The translations under genes and the position numbers were made by a program. The notes below the pieces were generated by a model that did not search any database, had not been told where the DNA came from, and was given only the letters and a program-made list of their open reading frames with translations. Positions 36,156-45,000 of a stretch of DNA of 64,000 bases are shown piece by piece; position 1 is the first letter of the stretch, and every line of letters begins with the position of its first letter. This DNA comes from Aquabacter sp040049275 (GTDB lineage Bacteria > Pseudomonadota > Alphaproteobacteria > Rhizobiales > Xanthobacteraceae): the NCBI RefSeq assembly GCF_040049275.1, contig NZ_JBDZDT010000004.1, positions 434,001-498,000 of the forward strand. The letters run 5' to 3'.

Positions 36156-37891
36156 GCGACATCAAGACCGAGATCGTCGATTGCGACATCCTCGTCATTG
36201 GCGGCGGCACCGGCGGGCCCATGGCGGCCATCAAGGCGAAGGAGAAGAATCCTTCCCTGAAGGTCGTGCTCATGGAGAAGGCCAATGTGAAGCGCTCCGG
36301 CGCTGTCTCCATGGGCATGGACGGGCTGAACAACGCGGTCATTCCCGGCTACGCCACGCCCGAGCAATATGTAAAGGAGATCACCGTCGCCAATGACGGC
36401 ATCGTCCACCAGAAGGCGGTGATGGCCTATGCCACGGGCTCCTATTCCATGATCCAGTATCTGGATTCCATCGGGGTGAAGTTCGAGAAGGACGGGTCCG
36501 GCGAATACAATGTCCGCAAGGTCCACCACATGGGCACCTATGTGCTGCCCATGCCGGAAGGCCACCATGTGAAGAAGGCGCTCTACCGCCAGCTGCGCCG
36601 CCTCCAGGTGATGATCACCAACCGCTACATGGCCACCCGCCTTCTCACCGGCCCGGACGGGCAGGCGGCCGGCGCCATGGGGGTGAACACCCGCACCGGC
36701 GAGTTCCTAGTGGTGCGGGCGAAGGCGGTGGTGCTGGCGGCGGGCGCTGCCGGGCGGCTTGGGCTTCCGGCCTCCGGCTATCTGTTCGGCACCTATGAGA
36801 ACCCGGCGAACTGCGGCGACGGCTATGCCATGGCCTATCATGCGGGGGCGGGGCTCGCGAACCTCGAATGCTACCAGATCAATCCGCTCATCAAGGACTA
36901 TAACGGCCCGGCCTGCGCCTATGTCACCGGCCCGTTCGGCGGCTACACCGCCAACAATAAAGGCGAGCGCTTCATCGAGTGCGACTACTGGTCGGGCCAG
37001 ATGATGAAGGAGTTCTTCTCCGAGCTTCAGAGCGGCAACGGGCCGGTCTTCCTCAACATGACCCATCTCGCCGAGGAGACCATCACCGAGATCGAGACCA
37101 TCCTGCATTCTAACGAGCGCCCCTCGCGCGGCCGCTTCCATGAGAAGCGCGGCACGAACTATCGCGAGCGCATGGTGGAGATGCACATTTCCGAGATCGG
37201 CTTCTGCTCCGGCCACTCCGCCTCGGGCGTGTGGGTGGACGAGAACGCCCGCACCACGGTGCCCGGCCTTTATGCCGCCGGCGACATGGCGAGCGTGCCG
37301 CACAATTACATGCTGGGCGCCTTCGTGAATGGCGGCATCGCCGGGCGGGACGCGGCGGAATACTGCGCCTCCACCGACCTGCCGGTCTATGACGACGCCT
37401 TCGTCGCCGCCGAGCAGGAGCGGGTGCTGGCGCCGACCCGGCGGGATGACGGGCTCACCCCCTATGAGATGGAGTTCAAGACCCGTCGCCTGGTGAACGA
37501 CTATCTCCAGCCGCCCAAGGTCACCGCCAAATATCGCATCGCCCAGGAGCGGTTCCGCGAGGTGCGCGAGGACCTGTCCTCGATGTGCGTGCGCGACCCG
37601 CACGAGCTGATGCGCTCCCTGGAGCTTCAGTCCATCCTCGATTGCGCGGACATGGCGGCGGCCGCCTCGCTCTACCGCACCGAGAGCCGGTGGGGCCTCT
37701 ATCATTGGCGGGTGGACCACCCCGCCACTGACAATGAGAACTGGTTCTGCCACACCCTCCTCTACAAGGATGAGGCGGGGAAGATGGCGCACAGGAAGCG
37801 CGAGGTGGACCCCTACGTGGTGCCGATCCCGGAAGAGGAGATGGGCGCCTATCACCAGCTGCGGACCGCAGCCCCGCTCGCTGCCGAATAA
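36152..37891 (+). CDS. AprA-like FAD flavoprotein (fumarate reductase/APS reductase alpha superfamily)
   Basis: A 579-residue flavoprotein with an N-terminal FAD site (DCDILVIGGGTGGPMAAIKA), a second FAD contact at VPGLYAAGDMASVPHNYMLGAFVNGGIAGRDAAEY and the succinate-dehydrogenase-type fold. Segments ENPANCGDGYAMAYHAGAG and AYVTGPFGGYTANNKGERF resemble adenylylsulfate reductase alpha more than classical fumarate reductase. No membrane anchor or signal is seen, so it is cytoplasmic. It is followed directly by an AprB-like ferredoxin, as in aprBA loci, but no sat or dsr genes are present. The substrate is probably a different oxo-acid or sulfur species. Confidence 0.8.
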   Translation: MSDIKTEIVDCDILVIGGGTGGPMAAIKAKEKNPSLKVVLMEKANVKRSGAVSMGMDGLNNAVIPGYATPEQYVKEITVANDGIVHQKAVMAYATGSYSMIQYLDSIGVKFEKDGSGEYNVRKVHHMGTYVLPMPEGHHVKKALYRQLRRLQVMITNRYMATRLLTGPDGQAAGAMGVNTRTGEFLVVRAKAVVLAAGAAGRLGLPASGYLFGTYENPANCGDGYAMAYHAGAGLANLECYQINPLIKDYNGPACAYVTGPFGGYTANNKGERFIECDYWSGQMMKEFFSELQSGNGPVFLNMTHLAEETITEIETILHSNERPSRGRFHEKRGTNYRERMVEMHISEIGFCSGHSASGVWVDENARTTVPGLYAAGDMASVPHNYMLGAFVNGGIAGRDAAEYCASTDLPVYDDAFVAAEQERVLAPTRRDDGLTPYEMEFKTRRLVNDYLQPPKVTAKYRIAQERFREVREDLSSMCVRDPHELMRSLELQSILDCADMAAAASLYRTESRWGLYHWRVDHPATDNENWFCHTLLYKDEAGKMAHRKREVDPYVVPIPEEEMGAYHQLRTAAPLAAE

Positions 37892-37914
37892 AACCCCTTT
37901 CCGGAGCATCCATC

Positions 37915-38148
37915 ATGCCCCACGCGAACCACGCCACCTCCGTTCCCGTCACCGTGGACGATGAAAAATGCATCGCCGAGAAGGGCTGCCGGGTCTGCAT
38001 CGACGTCTGCCCGCTGGACGTCCTCGCCATCAACCCGGCCTCCGGCAAGGCGTACATGAAGTATGACGAATGCTGGTACTGCATGCCCTGCGAGGTGGAC
38101 TGCCCCACCCATGCGGTGAAGGTCGAGATCCCCTATCTCCTGCGCTGA
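37915..38148 (+). CDS. AprB-like 2[4Fe-4S] ferredoxin
   Basis: A 77-residue ferredoxin with two cluster motifs: CIAEKGCRVCIDVCP and CWYCMPCEVDCP. The first has the longer spacing found in APS reductase beta subunits, and CWxCxxC matches the AprB second motif. It lacks the long AprB C-terminal tail. It starts 23 bp after the flavoprotein and should pass electrons to or from its FAD. Confidence 0.85.
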   Translation: MPHANHATSVPVTVDDEKCIAEKGCRVCIDVCPLDVLAINPASGKAYMKYDECWYCMPCEVDCPTHAVKVEIPYLLR

Positions 38149-38162
38149 CGAGGGCTAAGAGC

Positions 38163-39125
38163 ATGCCGATCTTCGAGGCGTTCGACGACGAGATGGACGA
38201 GGTCCTGGAGCGCGCCCGCAGCGCGGATGCCGGCGTGCGGCGGGTGGCCATGATGAGCCTCGCCGAGGCGGTGGAGCCGGAGGCGGTGGAGCTGCTGATC
38301 GCCGGCACGCGCGACACCGACGCCGCCGTCCGCGAAGCCGCCTGCAAGGCACTGGACGAACATGCGGGAACGGACGTCGCCCTCGCTCTCCTCGCCGCCT
38401 TGGACGACAAGGAGGAGCCGGTGCGCCTCGCCGCCGCCGAGAGCCTCGCAGAAAAGAAGGAGCCGGGCTCGGCCGATGCGCTGATCGCGCGGGCGGGGGA
38501 GGGCAGCGTCTTCGTGCGCGCCGCCGCGCTGCGGGCGCTGCGCGAGATGCAGGTGGAGGCCGCCATGCCGGTGGCGCTCGCCGCCTTGCAGGACGCGAAT
38601 CTCGAGGTGCGCCGGGAGGCCCTGGGCGTGCTCGGCTGGCTGAAGGCGGAGGCGGCCCTGCCGGCCCTCATGGTGGCGGCGAACGACACCGAGCCGACGG
38701 TGCGGCGCGCGGTCATGGCAGCCCTGGTCTTCGTGAGGCCGGGCACCTCAGGCGTGCCGCCGCTGCTGGCGGGGCTGAAGGATGAGAACTGGCAGGTGCG
38801 CGAGGAGGCCGCCTTCTCCATCGGCAAGGCGCGCTTGCCCGAGGCAACCGAGCCGCTGATCGCCGCCGCCGGGGACGAGGCCTGGCAGGTGCAGGCGAAG
38901 GCCGTGAATGCCCTCGGCAAGATCAAGGCGCGCTCCAGTGTGCCCGTCATCTCCGGGGCTCTCGACCATGCGCTCAGCAATGTGCGCAAGGAGGCGGCTG
39001 CCGCCCTTGGCGAGATCGCCGATCCAGCCGCCATCGGCGCGCTGGAACGTGCCTATGACGATCCCGACCCCGACGTGCGCAAGCTGGTGCGCTGGGCGCT
39101 GGATCGCTGCCGTACGGCCGCCTAG
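38163..39125 (+). CDS. HEAT-repeat (PBS-lyase-type) protein
   Basis: A 320-residue soluble solenoid of about ten 31-residue HEAT/PBS-lyase repeats, for example VREAACKALDEHAG, VRRAVMAALVFVRPG, VREEAAFSIGKARLPE and VRKEAAAALGEIADP. It is a protein-protein scaffold with no catalytic motif. It starts 14 bp after the ferredoxin gene and is the last gene of the operon. This suggests a chaperone or regulator of the AprAB-like complex. It converges with the Dyp peroxidase gene, overlapping by 4 bp. Confidence 0.85.
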   Translation: MPIFEAFDDEMDEVLERARSADAGVRRVAMMSLAEAVEPEAVELLIAGTRDTDAAVREAACKALDEHAGTDVALALLAALDDKEEPVRLAAAESLAEKKEPGSADALIARAGEGSVFVRAAALRALREMQVEAAMPVALAALQDANLEVRREALGVLGWLKAEAALPALMVAANDTEPTVRRAVMAALVFVRPGTSGVPPLLAGLKDENWQVREEAAFSIGKARLPEATEPLIAAAGDEAWQVQAKAVNALGKIKARSSVPVISGALDHALSNVRKEAAAALGEIADPAAIGALERAYDDPDPDVRKLVRWALDRCRTAA

Positions 39126-40126
39126 GGTCCTGACACAGCCGATGGAGCGGCCGTGAGCTTTTCCTCTGCCGCTTGAACGAGCGCTTGCAGCATCGGGCGG
39201 GTGGGAGCGAAGAAGGTTATGCCGGTGTGCGGCGTCGAGAAGTCCAGCAGCCGGTCGTACGCGCCGGGCGGGTCGCCGATATACATGCGTTGCAACATCT
39301 TCTCGATGACCCAAAGATATCGGGAATATCCAATAAAGTAGGTCCCGAATTCCTTTTGGCCCGGACGGCCGAACGGCATGTTGTCGCGCAATATGTCATG
39401 CTCATTCCCATCGGCATCCACGATGGTGGCCAGCGACTTGTGCGATTTGCGCGGGGCGTCGTCGTCGTCGATTTCGATATTGTCTATTTTCGTGCGGCCG
39501 ATGATCTGCTCCTGGAGCGGCGTCGGGGTCTGTGCCCATGCGCCGAGATCGTGCAGATACTTCTGGACGACGACATAGCTGCCCCCCGCGAAGTCGGCAT
39601 CTTCATCACCTACAAGCGAGGCGGCGGGCAGATCGAGGCCCGTGGGGTTGGCTGTGCCGTCGACAAAGCCCAGAAGATCGCGCGCATCGAAATAGCGGAA
39701 GCCCGACACCTCATCGACCACGGTCACGCCGGGGCCGAGGGTGTCGAGCAGGATGCGCTCGAATTCGAAGCACAGATCGGGGCGCTCGGATCGGATATGG
39801 AAGAGAAGATCGCCGGGAGTCGACGGCGCCGCATGGACTGGTCCCTCGATCCGCGCAAACGGCTTCAGTTCTTTCGGCCGGGCGTCGAAACGGAGACGGT
39901 CCCAGAGATCGCGGCCGATCCCGACGATGCAGGACAGCCGGGCGGCGAGATCGCGGAAGCCGACGGTCTTGACGAGATCGTCGAGCCCATCGAGCGTTGA
40001 GCAGACCTTTGCGAGCGCCGCCTCCTCGCTCCCGACGGTGACCACGAGAAAGACGGCCGCTCGCGAGAGAGGCGCGTCGATGCTCTGCGCGTCGATCGGA
40101 ACTCTGTCCCAGCTCTTCCCTGACAT
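39122..40126 (-). CDS. Dyp-type heme peroxidase
   Basis: A 334-residue protein with the family signature GFVDGTANP (catalytic Asp) and the C-terminal heme region containing GYSRYLWVIEKMLQRM. No signal peptide or Tat motif is visible, so it is cytoplasmic or encapsulated. Dyp enzymes oxidise dyes, phenolics or other aromatics with H2O2. It converges with the HEAT gene. Confidence 0.88.
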   Translation of the reverse strand: MSGKSWDRVPIDAQSIDAPLSRAAVFLVVTVGSEEAALAKVCSTLDGLDDLVKTVGFRDLAARLSCIVGIGRDLWDRLRFDARPKELKPFARIEGPVHAAPSTPGDLLFHIRSERPDLCFEFERILLDTLGPGVTVVDEVSGFRYFDARDLLGFVDGTANPTGLDLPAASLVGDEDADFAGGSYVVVQKYLHDLGAWAQTPTPLQEQIIGRTKIDNIEIDDDDAPRKSHKSLATIVDADGNEHDILRDNMPFGRPGQKEFGTYFIGYSRYLWVIEKMLQRMYIGDPPGAYDRLLDFSTPHTGITFFAPTRPMLQALVQAAEEKLTAAPSAVSGP

Positions 40127-40363
40127 CCCAATGCCCCCTTGCCTGGATGGATGGCAGGCCCACGCCTGTACCCGTCCAGGGTCCCGAGGTTGGAGCTATC
40201 CCAAGGACGGTTGGAAACGCAACCCATAGGCAAGGATGCCGACAGACGAGGGCCGCGGCGGCATGTTGAGCCGCCGCGGCCCGGTCCGATCCCTCCCAGC
40301 CACACCGCAAATCACGGCGGGCCGGGGATGGATCGCGTGTCCAATCTCAGAAGAAAGAAGCTC

Positions 40364-41320
40364 TCACTTCTTCAACGAGATGAAGCTCTGGTGATCCTTG
40401 TGGAAGAAGTGGATGTCCAGCGTCCTCATGAAGGTCTGCAGGCCCGCATCCTGGATAGGCAGCAGGAAGGCATCTTCGTCGGTTTCGTTGTAGTGGGCAT
40501 GCCACCAGCCGGGAGGCGTCACGAAGGCAGATGCCGTGTTCCAGTCGGCACGAATGGGATTGATGATGTTGCCCTCGGAATCCAGTTCCTCACCCAGCAG
40601 GCTGTAGCAGCCGGGCTTGCACTGGATGATGAGGTCGAGCGCCACGGACTGGTGGCGGTGGGGCAGCTGGATCGCGCCGGCGGGCAGGACGCCGTACATG
40701 GCCCAGAGAACATGCGTGGCGGTCTCGGTCATCGCGCACTGGCTGTTGGCCAGGAGCACACTGACGCGGCTGCGGTCCTTCGCCTGCGGATCCTTGCGGA
40801 TCGCGCTCAGATTGCTGTCTTCGTCCTCGTGCCGGAAGAGGGTCGGGCGGAACCGCGGCGTCTCGGCGCGAACGCCGAGATAGGTCAGCAGCGGCTGATC
40901 GTGAACCCAGTAGAGGACGCTGTCGGTGGTGGCGATGTGCGTCGCCGAGCCGAGGGGCAGGGTGAAGAGATCGTGCTGCTCCCAGGGAAGCGCTTCGCCA
41001 TTGATCTGCGTCTGGCCCTCGCCTTCGATCACGAAGTAGAGTTCGGACGTCGCATTGATGGAGGTCGAGATGCGCTCGCCGGCATTGATGCGAATGAAAT
41101 TGGCGCAGAGGTTGGGGCTGGTCGCCGGGCTGGGGCACAGGAGGTGCGCGCTCAGATCCAGCGGGATGACGCGGGTCTCGCCGCTCTGATGCAGCTGGCG
41201 GTCAAAAGAGCCAAGAGGGCATTTCGGGGTCTGATGCCCGATCGGATTTGCAACCTTGCTATATTCGAAATAGCGCGCGTCCTCGGCCCACTTTTCCCGG
41301 GAGGAAACGGTCATTTTCAT
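40364..41320 (-). CDS. Bicupin, gentisate/1-hydroxy-2-naphthoate dioxygenase-like
   Basis: A 318-residue protein with two cupin domains (~70-150 and ~205-290) in the manner of gentisate 1,2-dioxygenase, a ring-cleaving Fe(II) enzyme. Unusually, the first cupin has no HxH (STSINATSELYFVIEG). The second keeps a full set, with H221xH223 in LPHRHQSVALD and H274/H276 in GWWHAHYN. The metal site therefore appears moved to the C-terminal domain. It could be a ring-cleavage dioxygenase of new specificity or a metal-binding isomerase. It diverges from the Crp/Fnr gene. Confidence 0.7.
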   Translation of the reverse strand: MKMTVSSREKWAEDARYFEYSKVANPIGHQTPKCPLGSFDRQLHQSGETRVIPLDLSAHLLCPSPATSPNLCANFIRINAGERISTSINATSELYFVIEGEGQTQINGEALPWEQHDLFTLPLGSATHIATTDSVLYWVHDQPLLTYLGVRAETPRFRPTLFRHEDEDSNLSAIRKDPQAKDRSRVSVLLANSQCAMTETATHVLWAMYGVLPAGAIQLPHRHQSVALDLIIQCKPGCYSLLGEELDSEGNIINPIRADWNTASAFVTPPGWWHAHYNETDEDAFLLPIQDAGLQTFMRTLDIHFFHKDHQSFISLKK

Positions 41321-41549
41321 ATCCCCAAGCTGAATAAAAATACGGGCCGCGGATGTCCGGCGGCGCAGCTTTTATCGCGCCGGCACAAATGCCTGGAACG
41401 ACCCAGCAGCTCGGCCCCCCGTGACCAATGGCGGTCTTAGAATTGGAAGAATACGAAAATGTGAACGCTGCTGGTGGCGCCTCGCGGCACGCCGAGCGAC
41501 AGCGGAGCTGCGGCGGGCACACCCAGCGTTCACGTTCCGAGTTCAGCAT

Positions 41550-41579
41550 ATGAGTATACTCATTCTATAGACTTTATAG
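41550..41579. promoter_or_regulatory. Palindromes in the bicupin / Crp-family intergenic region
   Basis: ATGAGTATACTCAT (41550-41563, perfect) is directly followed by CTATA-GACTT-TATAG (41565-41579). They lie in an AT-rich 40-bp patch 60-90 bp before the Crp-family start. They are probable promoter/operator elements for autoregulation and for the divergent bicupin gene. The remainder of this ~315-bp gap shows nothing else recognisable. Confidence 0.55.
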
Positions 41580-41636
41580 AAAATTAGCTGGTACAGTTCT
41601 TGCGATTGTTCCAATGTGGAACCTCGGAGAACCGTG

Positions 41637-42413
41637 ATGCTGGCAACTCAGGCGTCGGGTGCGTCCCGCGCGACCGGATCGGTCCTCTTGACGAACACCG
41701 CGCCCGCGCAGGCTCTGCTGCTGACCGAGAATGCCGCCCTCGCCAACGGGCCGCCCCTCTTGCTTCAGCGCCTGTCCCTGAAGGAGCGCGAGGATGTTCT
41801 GAAGGAGGGCCAGCGCCGCGTGGTCTATCGCGGCAAGATGCTGTTCTCGCAGGGCACGCCCCATGACGGCATCTTCCTCATCGAGAGCGGGCGCATCCGG
41901 GTCTTCTACATCGCGCCCTCGGGCCGCGAGATCACGCTGGCCTATTGGCATGCGGGAAATTTCGTCGGCGGGCCGGAATTGTTCGGCCAGGGCCAGCATG
42001 TCTGGTCGGGCGTCGCCGCGGCGAATTCGGTGGTGGTGCACCTTTCCGGCAAGGCTCTTCGCGGCCTCATCGCGCGTATGCCGGCACTCTCATTCGGGCT
42101 CATCGAGGGGCTGACGTTCAAGGGGAAATGCTATTCGGCATTGGCCCAGATGCTCGGCACGCGCTCGGTGACCGAGCGGCTCGCCCACCTTCTGCTCCAC
42201 CTGTGCGACACCTATGGGGTGCGGGAGGGGAATGCCCTCGTCATCGGCACCGCGCTCACCCATGCGGACCTCGCCCATATGGTGGGCGCCACCCGGCAAT
42301 GGGTGACCATCTCGCTCAAGCGGCTTCAGGCCCAGGGCGTCCTCACCGCCGAGAAATCAAAGATCGTCGTGCACCAGGTGGATGCCCTCCACGCCATGCG
42401 CGGCGGTGCCTGA
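41637..42413 (+). CDS. Crp/Fnr family transcriptional regulator
   Basis: A 258-residue regulator, with GGAGA just before the ATG; a GTG at 41616 is an alternative start. The cyclic-nucleotide-type effector domain lies at ~45-165 (LFSQGTPHDGIFLIESGRIRVFYI, REITLAYWHAGNFVGG). The C-terminal winged HTH contains LTHADLAHMVGATRQWVTISLKRL. There is no N-terminal cysteine cluster, so it is not an Fe-S FNR. It precedes the second ABC importer and diverges from the bicupin, both plausible targets. Confidence 0.88.
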   Translation: MLATQASGASRATGSVLLTNTAPAQALLLTENAALANGPPLLLQRLSLKEREDVLKEGQRRVVYRGKMLFSQGTPHDGIFLIESGRIRVFYIAPSGREITLAYWHAGNFVGGPELFGQGQHVWSGVAAANSVVVHLSGKALRGLIARMPALSFGLIEGLTFKGKCYSALAQMLGTRSVTERLAHLLLHLCDTYGVREGNALVIGTALTHADLAHMVGATRQWVTISLKRLQAQGVLTAEKSKIVVHQVDALHAMRGGA

Positions 42414-42600
42414 CGCAAGGGCGCTGCACGCATTTCGTGCCGAAACATTCATCAGGCCCGCTTTCAAGGCAACTAATCCACCATCCGGCGGCATCTTCCT
42501 TTGAACCTCTCGAAGGTCCGAGCGGAAGATTGGCCAAGGCCGCAAGAGCCGACGCACCCGGATGCGTCTGGGGCCATGCATTTCCAAGAGGTGAACCCAC

Positions 42601-44037
42601 ATGCGGAACCGTGTCCACTCACCCCTTCGCCTCGCAGCCGGCCTCGCCCTGGCCCTCGGCGCGGCCGCGGCGCCGGCGCTGGCCCAGACCAGCGTGACGG
42701 TCGGCATCGGCACCCAGGACACCACCACCAACACGGTGACGACAGGCGTGGTGATCCGCGAGCTGAAGCTTCTGGAGAAGTATCTGCCTAAGGACGGCAA
42801 ATACGCCAACATCGCCTTCAAGCTGGACTGGCAGAACTTCACCTCCGGCCCGCCCGTCACCAACGGCATGATGGCCGACAAGCTCCAGTTCGGCGCCATG
42901 GGCGACTATCCGCTGGTGGTGAACGGCTTCACCTTCCAGTCCAACCCGCAGAGCAAGAGCCAGCTCATCGCGGTGGCCGCCTACAACATCTACGGCTCGG
43001 GCAACGGGCTCGTGGTCCACAAGGACTCGCCCTATTACGAGATCTCTGATCTGAAGGGGAAAGTGGTCAGCGTGCCGTTCGGCTCCGCGGCCCACGGCAT
43101 GCTGCTGAAGGCCATGCAGGACAAGGGCTGGCCCGCCGACTATTTCCAGCTCGTCAGCCAGAGCCCGGAAGTGGGCTCCACCAACCTCCAGGAAAAGAAG
43201 ATCGACGGCCACGCCGACTTCGTGCCTTTCGCCGAGCTGCTGCCGTTCCGCGGCTTTGCCCGCAAGATCTTCGACGGCGTCGAGACCAAGGCGCCCACCT
43301 GGCACGGCGTGGTGGTGCGCACCGACTTCGCCGAGAAGTATCCGGAAGTGGTGACCGCCTACATCAAGGCCGTCATCGAGGCCAATGACTGGGTCCGCAA
43401 GGACCCGAAGGCGGCCGCGGAAGCCATCGCCAAATGGACCGGCATCGACAAGGAAGTGGTCTACATCTTCCTCGGCCCGGGCGGCATCATGACCATGGAT
43501 CCCACCATCAAGCCGCAGCTGGTGGAAGACGCCGCCATGGATGCCGGCGTGCTCCAGAAGCTCGGCCGCATGAAGGAGTTCGACGTCAAGGCGTGGGTGA
43601 ATGACACCTATGTCCGCAAGGCCTATGCCGAGCTCGGCCTCGATTACGAGAAGCAGGTGAAGAGCCTCGACAATTACGAGGTGAGCGGCGAGGACGGCTT
43701 CTGCAAGGTGAAGATCACGCAGGCCCGCATGGCCGGCGAGATCTGGGTTGAGGGCGAGGGCATCAAGGCCTTTTCCAGCCCCGCCTGCACGCTTGGCGCG
43801 CTGGCCGAACTGAAGGGCCAGGGTAAGAAGATCGCCACCACCTACCTGTTCGACACCGCCCAGGGCATCAAGCTGTTCGCGTCCGAGGCCTTCTATGCCG
43901 CCGTCACCAAGGACGGGAAGACGCAGATCCAGCCCTTCCTCCTGAAGAAGGACGCCGAGGCCGCGGCGGCCAAGGACGGCGGCAAGGTGCTGGGCTTCGA
44001 TGAGGCCCTGAAAAGCGTGACCTCCGGACGGGGATGA
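42601..44037 (+). CDS. ABC substrate-binding protein fused to a NosL-like C-terminal domain
   Basis: A 478-residue precursor with a Sec signal (LRLAAGLALALGAAAAPALAQ). Residues ~30-350 are an NrtA/SsuA-type binding domain (FGAMGDYPLVVNGF, DLKGKVVSVPFGSAAHGMLL). Residues ~362-476 differ from SBPs. EDGFCKVKI...GIKAFSSPACTLGAL and the ending KKDAEAAAAKDGGKVLGFDE resemble NosL, the periplasmic copper-delivery lipoprotein of nitrous oxide reductase. One Cys of the usual CxxC is absent. Typical family members are ~330 residues, so the extension is real. Permease and ATPase genes follow. Confidence 0.75.
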   Translation: MRNRVHSPLRLAAGLALALGAAAAPALAQTSVTVGIGTQDTTTNTVTTGVVIRELKLLEKYLPKDGKYANIAFKLDWQNFTSGPPVTNGMMADKLQFGAMGDYPLVVNGFTFQSNPQSKSQLIAVAAYNIYGSGNGLVVHKDSPYYEISDLKGKVVSVPFGSAAHGMLLKAMQDKGWPADYFQLVSQSPEVGSTNLQEKKIDGHADFVPFAELLPFRGFARKIFDGVETKAPTWHGVVVRTDFAEKYPEVVTAYIKAVIEANDWVRKDPKAAAEAIAKWTGIDKEVVYIFLGPGGIMTMDPTIKPQLVEDAAMDAGVLQKLGRMKEFDVKAWVNDTYVRKAYAELGLDYEKQVKSLDNYEVSGEDGFCKVKITQARMAGEIWVEGEGIKAFSSPACTLGALAELKGQGKKIATTYLFDTAQGIKLFASEAFYAAVTKDGKTQIQPFLLKKDAEAAAAKDGGKVLGFDEALKSVTSGRG

Positions 44038-44042
44038 CGGCC

Positions 44043-44990
44043 ATGAAGCACAATACGGCTCTCGCGACTTTGGCGGTGGCGCCGGAGCGGTTCGCACGGG
44101 CCCCGGAGGAGCCGGCGCTTGCCGGCTCCGTCGTCCTGCGCCCGCCCCGCCCCGCGCGGCCTGTGGCGGCTGCACCGGAGACGGGGTTCTCGGCGAAGCT
44201 CAAGCGCTGGTTTCGGCTCAATAAGGGGGCGATCCGCGCAATGCTGCTGGGGTGCCTGTCGCTCGGTCTGTTCATCGCGCTCTGGCATGTTCTGACCGTC
44301 AACCGCATGTCCATCTATGTGCGGTTCATCAACGTGCCTTCGCCCGCCCAGGTGCTGGAGAGCGCGGAGGCCGCGTTCCAGAGCGGGCGGTTCATCCAGC
44401 ACATCCTCATCTCCTGCCGGCGCATCCTTATCGGGTTCTCCATCGCCACGCTCGTTGCGGTGCCGCTCGGCCTTCTGATGGGGCGCTACAAGATCCTGCG
44501 GGAGTTCGTCTTCCCGGTCTCGGAGGTGATGCGGCCCATCCCGGCCATCGCCTGGGTGCCCATGGCCATCATGCTCTGGCCCTCCAACGAGGAGAGCATC
44601 GTCTTCATCACCTTTCTCGGGTCCTTCTTCCCCATCCTCATCAACACGCTGCACGGCATGTCGACGGTGGATGAGGTGCTGGTGCGCGCCGCGCGCTGCC
44701 TCGGCGCGAAGGAGACGGCCACCTTCCGGGAGGTCTATTTCCCGGCGGCGCTGCCGCAGATCTTCACCGGGCTCACGGTGGGCATGGGCGTCGCCTGGGT
44801 CTCGCTGATCGCCGCCGAGATGATTTCGGGCCAGTTCGGCATCGGCTACTTCACCTGGGAATCCTATTCCCTGGTCCAGTATTCGGACATCGCACTGGGC
44901 ATGATCTGCATCGGCGTGCTCGGCCTCGCCTCGTCCTTCGCCATCCGGGCGGTGGGCCGCATCGTCACTCCCTGGGCGGCACGGCATTAG
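44043..44990 (+). CDS. ABC importer permease (second SsuC-like system)
   Basis: The protein is about 315 residues from the ATG at 44043; an ATG at 44034 that overlaps the preceding stop would add three. It has a long Pro/Ala-rich cytosolic N-terminus (~55 residues) and about six membrane segments. The EAA-like loop reads DEVLVRAARCLGAKETATFREVYFPAALPQIFTGL. It is translationally coupled to the binding-protein gene and followed 10 bp later by the ATPase. Confidence 0.9.
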   Translation: MKHNTALATLAVAPERFARAPEEPALAGSVVLRPPRPARPVAAAPETGFSAKLKRWFRLNKGAIRAMLLGCLSLGLFIALWHVLTVNRMSIYVRFINVPSPAQVLESAEAAFQSGRFIQHILISCRRILIGFSIATLVAVPLGLLMGRYKILREFVFPVSEVMRPIPAIAWVPMAIMLWPSNEESIVFITFLGSFFPILINTLHGMSTVDEVLVRAARCLGAKETATFREVYFPAALPQIFTGLTVGMGVAWVSLIAAEMISGQFGIGYFTWESYSLVQYSDIALGMICIGVLGLASSFAIRAVGRIVTPWAARH

Positions 44991-45000
44991 GAGCGAACCC

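Noticed and set aside
36152..38148. Flavoprotein and ferredoxin as true dissimilatory APS reductase
   Set aside because: No sat, dsr or other sulfur-oxidation genes are near and the ferredoxin lacks the AprB tail, so I keep the name AprAB-like only.
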